Source: Acephala macrosclerotiorum (Eukaryota; Ascomycota; Leotiomycetes; Helotiales; Mollisiaceae). Taken from it: DNA of 64,000 nt. The translations under genes were made by a program, and so were the position numbers. Where the stretch lies: the NCBI GenBank assembly GCA_014904845.1, contig MU119431.1, forward strand, positions 1-64,000. The letters are read 5' to 3'. Below are positions 13,063 to 24,044 of this stretch, piece after piece (position 1 is the stretch's first letter; each line of letters opens with the position of its first letter). Under the pieces are notes generated by a model. That model was given only the letters and a program-made list of their open reading frames with translations, searched no databases and had not been told where the DNA came from.

Positions 13063-14449
13063 ATGTCTTCCTCCCCAAATCTCAACTCCTCAATCCTCGT
13101 CATCGGAGCTGGAACATGGGGCTGTTCAACAGCCCTCCACCTCGCTCGACGAGGTTACAAAAACGTGACAGTACTCGATCCCTATCCCGTGCCCTCCCCA
13201 ATCTCGGCCGGAAACGACATCAACAAGATCGTTGAACAAGGTACCTTCCTCCCTTCCATTTCCCCTTCAGCAACCAAATTAACGCCCTCTAGGATCATTC
13301 AGCGACGGCGAAGAAGGCGCCTCCATCTCAGAAACTCTCCTCCAAGCAGCCACTCAAGGATGGCTCACCGACCCAATCTTCAAGCCCTACTACCACAACA
13401 CCGGTTACATAATTTGCGCCCACACCCCTGACGGACTCACCCAACTCACCAAACGCGAAATGCTCGATCAAAAAGCTGATTTCGAATGGTTGGATTCTCC
13501 TGCTGCTTTTCAAGCCACCATGCCAGAGGGAGTTCTGACTGGAGATTTTCCAGGTTGGAAAGGAGGATTTAAGAGGACGGGGGCGGGGTGGGTGTTTGCG
13601 AGAGGGGCGTTAGTCGCTGCTTACGAAGAAGCGAAACGGCTAGGTGTGAAGTTCATCACTGGACCAGAAGGTGCAGTTACGTCTCTCTTGATGGAGAATG
13701 GAGATGTAGCTGGAGCCGTAACTTCAGACGGAGTCGAGCATCGAGCAAAAACCACAATCCTCTCCGCTGGCGCCAACGCACCCCAATTACTCGACATGAA
13801 AGACCAACTCCGCCCCACAGCCTGGACACTAGCACACATCAAGATGTCGCCCGAGGAATGCAAGCTATACAAAGATTTACCCGTACTATTCAACATTGAA
13901 TGTGGCTTTTTCATGGAACCCGATGCCGAAAAACATGAACTGAAAATCTGTGACGAACATCCCGGATACTGTAACTGGACCACCAACCCCTCTTCTTCCT
14001 CTAGCTCCAAAATCAGCCTCCCATTCGCAAAACACCAAATCCCTCTTGAAGCAGAATACCGAGTTCGAGAATTCCTAAAACACACAATGCCACAACTCTC
14101 CTCCCGCCCATTCTCATTCGCGCGAATATGCTGGTGTGCAGACACACCCGATCGACAATTCCTCATTGATCGGCATCCAGAGTATCCAAGTTTGGTGTTG
14201 GCGGTAGGAGGATCAGGGCATGGATTCACGCACATTACTTCCGTGGGAGGATTTGTCGCTGACGTTGTGGAAAGGAGGTTGGACGGGAGGTTGAAGAGGG
14301 CTTTTAGGTGGAGGCCTGAGACTGCCGTGGGAAGGAATTGGGAGGATGTTCAGGGGAGGAGAGGGGGCCCAAACAAAATGATGGATTTTGGGGATGTGAG
14401 GGAGTGGACTGACATTCGGGAGGGGCAAGAAAGGGGAGCGAGGTTCTAG
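13063..14449 (+). CDS. Fructosyl-amine (amadoriase) FAD-dependent oxidase
   Basis: Flavoenzyme of the DAO/sarcosine-oxidase family that deglycates fructosyl amino acids, giving glucosone, amine and H2O2. Exons are 13063-13240 and 13293-14449; the product is 444 aa, normal for amadoriases. The ATG at 13063 opens directly into the dinucleotide-binding motif (VIGAGTWGCSTALHLARRGY). AGNDINKIVE and HNTGYIICAH are amadoriase-like. ICWCADTPDRQFLID carries the Cys expected to bind FAD covalently. VLAVGGSGHGF is the second FAD contact, and the tail NRNW-like/GGPNKMMDFGDVREW is typical of this family rather than of sarcosine oxidases. The protein ends in GARF, so the peroxisomal SKL-type tail often seen in amadoriases is absent. 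It appears intact. Confidence 0.87.
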
Positions 14450-14631
14450 AGCTTGTATTTTTACCCAAAACCTTTACTAACGTACGGCTGCCTATCCAGC
14501 TCATATTGATACCTTTCTAATTGTCCCCAGAATATTAAGACATTGAAAACGATAGACAGCTGCCTCTAATGCTATCACCAACGCCATAGCTAATAAGGAT
14601 AGTTCCTAATGACCCCAATCATTTGGGACAT

Positions 14632-16041
14632 TCAAAGAACGTCATGCTCCCTGTCCCACTCCACAACAGCCTCCTCATGTCTCTCATGGTTTCCTGAAGC
14701 CATCTCTAGAACACGTTTGAGCTGGGTACGTTCTTCACTCTTGGCAGACTTCCAGAATCTCCAAGAAAACTTAGGAGATTGGCCAAGAGTTGGATCAATC
14801 AGGTCAACAACGACATGAAGTTCTTTGCTCTGTTCTGAATTTTGTCAATTTTTGGGTGTCCCGGAGATGGCGGGTACTTACTCGGTGCATCTTTTCGAGG
14901 ACCCATTCTCCAGACAAGTCTACAATTGGCATCGGTACAGGTATGTGTCATGTCGTGACCCCTCGCCTCTTGCAAAATGTGTTAATTTCTTTTCAATGTA
15001 CCAGTTTGAGATGGACAATTATTACATACCAAGTGGGAATTGGAGCAGCCCTTCGATGTTAACAACTTGTGGCAAGCTCATAAGGTCAAAGAACATAGCT
15101 AAAGTCCCATAAGCCCAGGGATATTGGGGGAGAAGTGGATTCGATTCACGATACGTACTTCCATCCTTTGGCATGAGTGTAAGCCGCGGCTCACCATCGA
15201 TACACTGGTACTGTAGACTCGTTGTAAAGGCAGTCTGGTTCATTTTCAATGTCCCAAGGTCCGGGGGCGATCCAGGTGAGAGTGAAATATACCCTTTCTG
15301 CTCATCCATATGAATCCAGCTCAGAACAAGAGGCAAGCCATGATACTCTTCCGGAAACCGCGGTTCATGTCGCTTGTACATCTCATTGTCTCGGTCTGGG
15401 AGGTGCGCGTATATCATGCCAGGCGGAGCGTAATGGATCAAAGGCCTCTTCGGGAAAGAGAACACCGGGTTTCCTGATCGTCCGCGACGCCACCTGGGCA
15501 GGAAGAATGGTGCTGACAGTATAGAACGAACTCCCTCCTCCTCCGTGGGGAGATTTGTGCCATTGAAAGTGATGTTGTAACTCGGCAACAAATCCAGGTT
15601 ATACTCAATGCCATCTCGAATCGCTCGCAGAGAAAAGTAGCAATCAATATCCCACATCGGCTCATGCTTCGCAACAAAGGTACCGTTTTGACATCGAAAG
15701 TCATGCCTGGGAATCATAGGCGGCAAGCCGCACCTCTTTTGATGTTGCCGGTATGTGGTCCATTCTGAATATTCCGGGGAGCTGGGGGCACTGCCGAGTG
15801 TCTCTAAGGCTGCTTTGGCGGAGTCTATGAGGCAATTCGGGATAGTCAATATGCCACTGACCAATTGTACGGCCGTCTGTGAGAAACCGACGACCCCAAG
15901 AATAACTAGTATCGCGATGGACGTCAAGGTGGAGACGGGGATGCCATGGCATGGCCGGGCAGTAGTGGGAGGCATTGGGGAGGCGTAGTTCGGAACGTCT
16001 GAGACCCTGTGATCATCAGTTCCCGGCTCGCAAACGGACAT
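14632..16041 (-). CDS. Hypothetical single-pass membrane protein
   Basis: I do not recognise the family. Three exons are read: 16041-15030, 14919-14882 and 14829-14632, for 415 aa. The frame remains open to an ATG at 16212 (57 more residues); I prefer 16041 (MSVCEPGTDD) because the added segment is not clearly coding. One transmembrane helix (about residues 38-60, around ILVILGVVGF) follows a short cytoplasmic head. The large outer part has several N-glycosylation sequons (NITF, NGTN, NQTA) and Cys residues. The small exons add DLSGEWVLEKMHR and a charged tail, and all frames join cleanly. It runs convergent to the amadoriase gene with 182 bp between stops. Function is unknown; a type II surface protein is an inference. 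Confidence 0.6.
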
Positions 16042-16358
16042 TTCACGTACCTTGAAAGAAAATCTGGTCCCGAGTTCTAAAACTGTTCCAAAATCATTCG
16101 GTTGTGAAAGGTGCGAGGGGGTGGCACAGGACGAGAAAACACACGGAGGGAAAGCACGCAAGCTAAAAGTGATTTTCAACCAACCGAGCAACTGCAAGAG
16201 CGACAGTGGCATCAGGAAGGAGAGGAAGTCACTCCTTCTACAAAATTGGAACCCGACGATTGAATTAAAATCGCCTTCGTCGCAGGGGACATTAAAATTG
16301 ATACTGCATCGTGAGAAAAGAAGGGCCGGATTTCACAAACAAAAAGCCCAAGCTTATA

Positions 16359-16950
16359 AGAGTTGGGGCCGCAGCTCGTGCACACTTAAGTGAAATATAC
16401 TAAAAACCCCCGTTTTTACTTTTTAATTTTATGTTTAGATATATTTATTTAACTTTTAAAACTATAATAAAATTAAACGTTATTAAAGTGAACTTAATTT
16501 GAAATTTCTGGTGTTCCTATACAAATTTAAGCGATTTTGTATGGGAACACTAAAAATTTTAAATTTGTAATAGTTCGTAGTGCAATTAGTTCGATTCATT
16601 CAACTATTTTAAGTTCTAAAATATAAAACAAAGAGAGCGAAAAGTGGATAAGAGAGAAGCTCTCATATAAAACTACTCCAAGCTAGCGACCGCATCACGT
16701 GTACAGCTGGTCCGAGAACCAGATTTGTAACAAAATTAAACTCATTTTAATAACGTTTAATTTATATAAATAAAATAAATATATAAATTTAATAAATAAA
16801 TAATATAAAATATATAAAGTTAAATGGATTTCGTGAAATTTGAAATTCTTTTATTGTTAAATAAAAGCAATAATATTTTTTAAAAAGGAAGTAAAAACGG
16901 AGTTTTTGATGTATTTCGCTTAAGTGTGCCACGAGCTGTGGCCTAACTCT
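16359..16950. mobile_element. 592-bp palindromic MITE with TA target duplication
   Basis: The two ends are long inverted repeats. The left end begins AGAGTTGGGGCCGCAGCTCG, and the right end, read in reverse complement, begins AGAGTTAGGCCACAGCTCG. Both continue with matching ACACTTAAG and GTTTTTAC segments, and the match goes on inward, patchily, to AATTAAACGTTATTAAA. The centre (about 16510-16550) is itself a hairpin, GTGTTCC...GGGAACAC. The element is flanked by TA on both sides (16357-16358, 16951-16952), as expected for a Tc1/mariner-type non-autonomous element. The interior is very AT-rich and without coding capacity. Mismatches between the arms suggest age or RIP. The superfamily is an inference. 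Confidence 0.75.
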
Positions 16951-16952
16951 TA

Positions 16953-17551
16953 CAGTCCTCGCTTGCGAAAAGGGGGCGGCATCGCTTATACCAAAATTGT
17001 ATTGAAGCAAACGTGATACTTCTCTGTTCGGGTTCGTAGCTTCTTGCCTTCTCCTTCGCCTCCGACCTAAATTCCTCTGAACTAATACCCTCGCTATCTG
17101 AACCTCTACGCTCTCCGTACCATCCCTAAACCAGAAAGCTGCTCTGCAGTTCCCAATGAATACCATAACCAAAACCAAACCCAATCACCCATCCATTCAA
17201 TCTTCCCACCGTGCCCATCTTCTCTTTTATTTGCTTCGGTAGGCAAGCTATAAAAATACATATGTCGAAAGCCAGATACCAATACGGGGAAGATGGAATC
17301 GCGAGAATGCTCCTTTGAGACCCAGGTGTCCTAGTGAATAGAATTAGGTATGTAGTGTTGAGGATTACTTGTAGGAGGCCACTGAGAGAAAGAGCGCTGA
17401 CTTGAGCTAAGGAGACTTGAACAATTGTCGCTCTGCGGTTGAGTGATAGCCGAGGGTGTTTATAAGAGGAGTTCATATCGAGTGAGGATACTGAGATAGC
17501 AAGTAGAGTAGCAGGTGTGCTTCGAACTTCTGAACCCCTAGTGCGAGACAT
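16953..17551 (-). pseudogene. Broken small membrane-protein gene next to MITE
   Basis: From ATG 17551 (MSRTRGSEVR) a 141-codon frame runs to 17126 with two hydrophobic helices (AQVSALSLSGLLQVILN, YWYLAFDICIFIACLP) and the motif KQIKEKMGTVGRLNGWV. It stops just after QSSFL. The next frame carries on without a gap with plausible protein (WFRDGTESVEVQIARVLVQR, then RRRRRRQEATNPNREV, LLQYNFGISDAAPF) and has no stop before the MITE edge at 16952. This looks like a single-base frameshift near 17130 plus a MITE inserted at the 3' end. The family is unknown to me. It could instead be a short real gene ending at 17126. Confidence 0.4.
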
Positions 17552-18741
17552 CTTGTGGAATGTGTAGTCGGTTTCCCTGAGAAAGCATGCTCCAGGCTTT
17601 TATGCAAAAAAAAACAGGTGAGAGCACAGACAGCTGAGGAGGGCCTCTGATTGGGTGCTCTCATTTGCGACTGGGTCTGCCAAGAATGAGACCCGGGGGG
17701 GTTGGGGGGAGCAATTTGAGGCTCGGCGCAGCACGGCAAGCTAAAAGTCCACTCCTTATTTCCCAGAGAACTTTCAATCCTCTAAGAGCTTTCTGCCTCT
17801 CTCCTCTTCTCCTGCCTGTGCCTGCACGCCCGCCCACACCTATTATGCCCACGCACGAGGACCTGCCCAAACCAAACTTTTGATTTTAGAGCGATTCCTT
17901 TTATCCTCGTTTTTTTAACGTTGATATTTAAGAAAATAGACTTGAAAGCACGTCCAAAGCACGTCTAGCAACTTTTTTTTTAATTGGCCCGAAGCATCCC
18001 GAGAACATTCCGAAAGACAAGGAAGGGCCTTTACAAGTCCTCGGGTAGCCTTAATCCTTGATTTCAACCCCTACAAGTATTCGGAATCTTATTGGGTGGC
18101 TTTAACCCTTGTTTTTAACCTCTACGGAAGCTTACGGAAGCTTATTTACCCCCTTCACGTAATCTCAAACCCTTCATAAAAGTCATAAAACCCTTGTAAA
18201 AGCTTAAAGTGGATATTTTCAAGCTTTGTAATTAGTTCTTCCAAAAGTCTAAAGTAAAAGTCCGGAGCACTACTTTCGCAGGGTTTCGGTGTGCGGAATG
18301 GCGAAGGTAGGAAGACAATTGCTTATACTTTGGATACTTTTATTCGAATTACGTACCCTATTAGCGTGCCCCACTTTCTCACATGCGGGCTTCATTCATA
18401 CCTTTCCCCGCACGTAATTGGTTCTGGAAAAACACCACTAGCTCTCCCGCTCTCCCTTCCGTTTCTAAATTCGGTACCGTAATCTAAATCTAAACAAGAG
18501 GTGATAAGATGAAGGCATCAGTCAATCTATAGTGCTGTGGTAGGTGTTAGGATGGCGAAACATAGGAAGTTCATGTAACTTATGGAGGAATGTGTATGCA
18601 TAAATACACCAAATGTTAGAACGACGTGTCAGACATTGAAACGAGGCACATAAAATGCACAAAAAAACGTTCGAAGTCGGTAAAAATAATCAGATGTTAA
18701 AATTACAAAAGCAGAAGCTTATCCCAAAACTGCAACACCAT
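17552..18741. other. Intergenic, AT-shifted with short repeats
   Basis: About 1.2 kb without a gene. Around 18030-18120 there is an imperfect duplication of a 40-50 bp unit (TACAAGT.CTCGG / TACAAGTATTCGG followed by GCCTTAAT / GCTTTAACCCTTG). ACGGAAGCTT is repeated in tandem at 18121-18142. These may be remnants of an older element; no ends were found. Confidence 0.4.
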
Positions 18742-19584
18742 CTAGTGTTTATCCTTATGCAACTTTGCCTTAATCTTATCCTTTAAACTAACCTTCTCCT
18801 TCCCACCACTCTCCTTTTCAGCACTGTCAATACTTTCCCTACTAGCACTCTCGTGCTTTGTTGCCGAGCCGGTGGTAGCAGCAGCGCCTTCACTGTCATG
18901 TCCACTTTTCCCGTTCGCCTCCGCATCATCATTCATATCCTCAGTACCAGGAATCTTCGTCCCCTTGGGAACATCAGGTCCAACTCGTCCATCATCACTG
19001 GGATGATCGATGTGTGGGCCGCCTGCAGTCTTGAAGCTGTCGTATTTTGCGCCGTCATCTTTTCCGGAGTGGGTTTCTTGGATCCCGTCGTGTGCTACTG
19101 TCTTCTTGTCTTCAGTGTCATTGTCTTCGTCGTCTTTAGTGTTTGAGGTGGAAGTAGTTGGTGGATCTGAGGTTTTGGACGTCGTGGTTGCGGTGGGGTC
19201 GGTGGCAGGGTCGGATGCCGATTGTGTTTTGGAGGAGGGAGCGGGTGGTGCGCCGCTGTTGTCGGAGAGGGAGTTGTCGTTGGTTGAGGATGTAGGTTTG
19301 GTGGAGGTGGTGTCTGAAGCAGCAGACGTATCCGCGGTTGTAGAGGAGGGGTTGGCGATTGGGTTGGAGGTCGCTGTGCTTTCTTCTTTGCCCTGGTCAT
19401 TGAGGTAGGTCCCGTCAGAGATTTTGCCTGTCTCCTCGTTTCCCTTATCATAAGGCTCTCCCGCCTTGACATCCCCAGTCTGTCCAGAGACAGGCTCAAT
19501 CCCTTGCGTCTCATTGGTACCCGTCGCGTTCTCGCCCCAGATGGCACGCGAGGCTGCGGATGCGATGCTGTTGACTGCTTCCAT
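18742..19584 (-). CDS. Intrinsically disordered Ser/Thr/Asp-rich protein
   Basis: Single-exon gene of 280 codons beginning at ATG 19584 (MEAVNSIASAASRAIWG). The head has a short conserved-looking motif: a tryptophan in AIWGEN, then GIEPVSGQTGDVKAGEPYDKGN, a type of N-terminus common in fungal small stress-related hydrophilic proteins (from memory of such proteins, not a search). The rest is low-complexity Ser/Thr/Pro/Asp/Lys, with KYDSFKTAGGPHIDHPSDDG as the only other ordered-looking stretch. It ends in a Lys-rich tail (KDKIKAKLHKDKH). There is no signal peptide or helix. Long open frames on the opposite strand (18853-19408) are composition shadows. Function is unknown. Confidence 0.75.
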   Translation of the reverse strand: MEAVNSIASAASRAIWGENATGTNETQGIEPVSGQTGDVKAGEPYDKGNEETGKISDGTYLNDQGKEESTATSNPIANPSSTTADTSAASDTTSTKPTSSTNDNSLSDNSGAPPAPSSKTQSASDPATDPTATTTSKTSDPPTTSTSNTKDDEDNDTEDKKTVAHDGIQETHSGKDDGAKYDSFKTAGGPHIDHPSDDGRVGPDVPKGTKIPGTEDMNDDAEANGKSGHDSEGAAATTGSATKHESASRESIDSAEKESGGKEKVSLKDKIKAKLHKDKH

Positions 19585-20801
19585 TTTGGCGTTTGTTCAA
19601 GTTTTTTTCAGAGTGAAATGTCGTAAGTCGTCAAGCTTGAGTTGTTGTAGAGGGGTATCTCAATTTCGTAATGGCTTGGTATAATGAGAGAGGGAAGAAG
19701 CAAGAAGGAGCAGACTCAATATAAACCAGCATGTGCCACGAGGGTAGCTACCCAAACCTTGGTTCCGCCGCAACGTCATTTCCACGTACGAACATGATTA
19801 GCGTGTCACCCACCAAGATTGCGAATCATTTCAATGCTTCAATGCTTCCATCGATCTTCATATCAAGGAAGGTCCAGGTCCGAGGGACAACACGAGACTG
19901 GTTCCTACGAGTCACCTTGTTATCGCTTGACGAGCAGCATCCAAGAACCTGGTTTTGAGTTGGCAGCATCAAATTGCGCAATTATTAGGGGTACTCATTT
20001 GAGACTGAGATAGGGGTAGTTCCAAGCTTTTAGCTTGCTTGTTTAGATGAAGCTTTCACATGCAGCTTCATTCCAACTGTTCTGCAAGTTGGTCGATGTC
20101 TCACTCCGGATTTTACCCCACTATAGAATTTGAAAATATCCTCCCCCACATTTTTACACTTATCTTAATGAGCTATGAAACCTACCGACTTGTCAACATA
20201 AACATCGCAGCGTACAAAGTTCCATCTTTTAAAATTCAAGATCTTGAGTTGTTCAGTTCATGCAACATGAGATGCCATGCCATGATGTCGGAACAGTGAT
20301 ACGTCATTCCCGCAGTCCGCAGTGTGGATCTGTGGCATTGTGGCACAGACTTTGTGGCGCATACCGAGGTCAGGGGTCTCAGCCACTCGATACCCTTTAC
20401 TAACGCTTCGCTGGCACCAGAAAACAGGAACAGGAAACTTTGTTCAAGAAACTCGTGACTATAATATTTTGGGTTTGGGAGACTTCCCAAATATTGGCTG
20501 GGAGAATGCGCAAAATCTTTGGGACGATTTGGAACCTCGAGAATTGGCCAGCTGGTCTAGGAGGTTCGGTAGCTGGAAGGCATCATGGACAATGAAGTCA
20601 AGTAAGAGTTGGAAAGCAATTGCATGTACTGTATGCCCATGAAGCGCCGTACCATGCCATGCCAACCAAGTGAAGCCCAAATAGCGAACGCCAAACTCCT
20701 CAAATCAACCCAATGTAGTACCCAGCAAGAAAAGCAACCCGTGGGTCCTGTGCTACCTCTCCCAAACCCAATCAAACTCCACCACCGTCTCATCTTAAGA
20801 A
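19585..20801. other. Intergenic region upstream of disordered protein
   Basis: About 1.2 kb with no credible gene. The part near 19590-19735 should be the promoter of the minus-strand gene. A short direct repeat (TTTCAATGCTTCAATGCTTCC, 19829-19849) is visible. The rest near 20700-20800 is the 3' flank of the GTPase gene. Confidence 0.4.
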
Positions 20802-22834
20802 TCACTTACTCGGACCAGCAACACCCTTCTCAGCCTCAATCGCCTTTCCCTTCTCCTCTCCGACCTTCTTCTCCGCATCATTCTCCCCCTTAGTCCTCCC
20901 ATTCCCCTCCTTCTTCGCATCCGGGTTCAGAGGCTTACTATAATCGTACCCCACACTCTTCACAATCCCCAACCCTTTCGTCCTCCCCTCTCTAAACAAC
21001 AACCTATCTCCCGGCGCCAAGTATTCCGGTCTTTGAACAAATCGAAACGCGACGGTAGCTTTGTCACCTGTACGGATATAGGCTCTATCGATGTCGATTA
21101 TGGCGCAAGTTTGAGAGACTGGGCCGACGTGGAGCATGGCTTGGTATTTGGTTTTTATTGTGGTTGCGTGGGAGAGGATTAGTACTGGGGAGTTGTTAAT
21201 GGGGAGAGTGGCAGGGAGAGGGAAAGGGAGGAAGTACCTTCTGCGACAAATTCACGGTATACTTTTGGTGCGTTTTGTTCTAGTTTTGGGAGGACGACCA
21301 TTCCTTTGCGGACATCTTTTCGTCTGACACGCTTCAATGCAAAGGAGGCAGACTGACCTGCAGATGCAGCTGGGACCTGTATTCGTTTTCGCTCGATGGA
21401 TCGGATGTTGGTCGTTGTGAATTGTCCCAGAGAGTCTGGACCGATGAGAACTGTGTCACCAGCATGGATGACACCGCTCTTGATGATACCAGATACGACA
21501 GTTCCGACGAATGGCACCGAGAAAGTGTCATTGACGTGAAACTCGAAAGGAGCTTGGGTATCATAATGTCCGTGATGTGGAAGGATGTTCAAGAATGACC
21601 GAACCAAGTCCAGCGATTCTCCAGTGACGTTAGAAACCTGGAAGATTGGACATATTCGCTGGGAAACGAATTGAGTCGCGGTATTAATACACTGTTCTTT
21701 GTTTTTGATGAAGATTGGAATTTTTCGCGCGCCAGGGGATTTCAGTATCCGAGTGATCTGCTGAATAGTCTGCTGCAAGATATGTGGAGGACAAATATCG
21801 ATTTTGGTGATGACAACCATGACTGGGACATTGAGAGCTAACGCAATACCCAAATGCTCTTTAGACATTCCAATCAGACCATTGTTCGCAGCTACCATCA
21901 ACAGACAGTAGTTCGGGCTGGAAGACAAGAGGCCGAAGACTGTGGTTCGCAGGTATCGCTCGTGTCCAGCCAAATCAGTGAAGGTAATGACTTTTGCAGA
22001 GCGTTTGCCAATCTCTTCCCAAGAGAGCTTCCTGCCTGGGACATCGGCTGCAACAACCTTGCCCATGGTATCGAATCCCATGATCTCCATTCCAACTGAA
22101 CTGGTTCGACCACTCTCAATCTCGTGTTTGTGTCTGAAGAGGTTGACACGAGCTTTCCCTCGTCCATCATCGAGCCCACCCTTGACCAAGACACCCAGCA
22201 TAGTAGATTTACCAGCGTCGACATTTCCAACAACCGCAATTCGAGTCTCGATGACCTCCTCGACGGTAGCAGGATGCTGTCTGACCAATATCTTTCCACA
22301 GCACTCCTTCTCCTTCTCAATCGCTGCACTCTCAGCCTCCTCCTCCCCACCAACATGTTTCGTTAACAAGATCTGGCAATCTGCTCTGACCTTCTTGGCG
22401 GCCTCTCGTAACCGCTTCATGCATACATCCCATTCATCTTTCGTTAGAGCCATAGAGTCACCATTGTTCTCAAATCCAATCTCAAACACGGTCTCGCCAT
22501 GACCTTCTTCTATCCGTGACTCGAGCAGTGTGACTAGCTTATTGAAGTTCTCGTTGTTGTGCGTGAGCAGTAGCTCTTTTAATCGGACGGATGGAGAGGT
22601 GTCTGCGAGATCGAGAGAGTTGAGAATGTCGAGTTCGGCGTGGTCTTCGAGGGTGGCGTTTGTGGTCCCAGCTGCAGATGGATATCGGAGCTTCTGTTGC
22701 TGCTCGACGTAGTCGGCGAATTCGCTCAATGCCTTGTATATTCATTAGCATATGGTGACAAAGTGTAGAGAAGGATTGCACACAGATTCGCCTTTCCGCC
22801 GCTCGTGTGGGAGCTGTTTGCCTTTCGTTGTCAT
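20802..22834 (-). CDS. GTPBP1/GTPBP2-type translational GTPase
   Basis: EF-Tu-like GTPase of the GTPBP1 family, linked to ribosome rescue and mRNA turnover in animals; the fungal role is less known. Exons are 22834-22784, 22732-21238 and 21184-20802, for 642 aa. The first coding exon is only 51 nt (MTTKGKQLPHERRKGES); the frame at 22729 begins with TTG, so this exon supplies the ATG. Motifs are G1 VVGNVDAGKST (about residues 185-195), G2 region RTSSVGMEIMGFD, G3 DLAGHERY, and G4 TKID. Next come the beta-barrel domains II/III (PFVGTVVSGIIKSG, GPVSQTCAIIDIDRAYIRTGDKATV). A Lys/Glu-rich tail ends the protein. The last intron (21237-21185) restores VAE-VLILSHATTIK. It is intact. Confidence 0.9.
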
Positions 22835-23377
22835 GATGTTGACTCGATGCGACAAGTGTTGTATCAAGTTGGGGTTTGGTTGTTCTTCAGTGTATTCGTA
22901 AGATCATTTGAATAATCCCTATTGCTCAATCTGTTTTCAAATTAGTGCTATAATTGCATTCTGTGGTTAGCGTTAATGTGTGTAGAGGGGAGTCGAATGG
23001 TTATGTAGGCGGGTAATGACTCTTTCGGCGGGGAGAAAGCTTTATCGATAAGCACCAGAAGGAACTCAGTAGAGAGTCGTGAATCATCGCAACTTGAGTC
23101 ACTGGAACCGTATAGAACATTTAGCCATAGATTTGTAGTCAATCTGCCTTGAGAGTGATCAATTCTGCCTCGCTAATTCAGTCGGACCCTTTATTGTGGT
23201 ATCTCGTGTTTGGAAGTATGCCAATGCTGCAAGTCCGTAACTTGATGCAAAAGACAACTGCCTATACCCCACTACCTCGTTGTTCCGAATATGCGCCACG
23301 ATTCAGAGCCTCCCAATATTCCATCTAGCCTTAATGACTTGTCTGTTTTGATTCAGATTGATTTCGCATGTTCGATT
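22835..23377. other. Intergenic between two minus-strand genes
   Basis: About 540 bp holding the promoter of the GTPase gene and the 3' flank of LSM3. No coding signal or notable repeat was seen. Confidence 0.4.
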
Positions 23378-23834
23378 TCATGATGCTCCTTGCGGTGAGA
23401 TGAGGACCACGCTGTCGCCTATAGCAGTATCAGCTAGCTCAACAGTCTGAGAAGCAGCAGGAGAGGATTTTAAGATATACCTCTGACAAACAACATCTCG
23501 GATTTCCTGTGGATAGTCTGCCAACTATTTTAGCAGTTGTTCTCCTGTCTGCCGTGTCTCTGTATCCTACCTTCACGGTCTCCTCCTCGTCCTCATCCTC
23601 TTCCACCACGTAGATTGTCTCCTCCACGTCTCCCAATACCAGGTTGCAATGGCCGTCGTATGCCTACAAGGCGTTAGAAAGTGGCAGAGCATCTGCAGAG
23701 GTAGCGCCTACGTGTAACCTGCCCTTGAGCTCTCGGTCTCCTCTCAGCTTCACGAACACAATCTCGTCCAGGCACAAGCGCACCAAATCCATAGGCTCTG
23801 CAGGCGCAGATCCTCCATCTTCGACGTCGGCCAT
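23378..23834 (-). CDS. LSM3: U6 snRNA-associated Sm-like protein LSm3
   Basis: Subunit of the Lsm1-7 (mRNA decapping) and Lsm2-8 (U6 snRNP) rings. Four short exons are read: 23834-23712, 23663-23571, 23517-23481 (37 nt) and 23418-23378 (41 nt), for 97 aa, the normal size. The sequence follows LSm3 closely. Sm1 has [20 protein letters not shown] and [19 protein letters not shown]. The acidic insert is [16 protein letters not shown], and Sm2 is [17 protein letters not shown]. The third exon needs the acceptor TTGGCAG (before ACT); the nearer CACAG would break the frame. It is divergent from the next gene with about 210 bp between ATGs, so they share a promoter region. Confidence 0.93.
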
Positions 23835-24044
23835 GATTTCGTAATTGCTGGCGTTGGTTGTTGAGAGGCGCGTCGTGGTCCAAGATCAGATGGTGTTGCT
23901 TTGACTTTCGCGTCGTGAAATTTGCTTCGCGGAAGTTTCCGTGCCTCCAGAATTGAGAATTGACTTCCCTACCCCAGAAAAGCATTGAACTTCTCTCCAC
24001 CTCCACATTTTCCCAACAACATCATGATAAGTCAACGATAGCAA
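23835..24044. promoter_or_regulatory. Compact divergent promoter, LSM3 / ATP13-like
   Basis: Only 210 bp lie between the two start codons, so both core promoters are here. This is typical for divergent housekeeping genes. No single factor site was assigned. Confidence 0.5.

Noticed and set aside
15249..15524. Frames on the plus strand inside the 14.6-16.0 kb gene
   Set aside because: Antisense shadows of the glycosylated membrane-protein gene.
18853..19547. Long antisense frames over the disordered-protein gene
   Set aside because: Composition shadows of the Ser/Thr/Pro-rich coding strand; no start context or domain.
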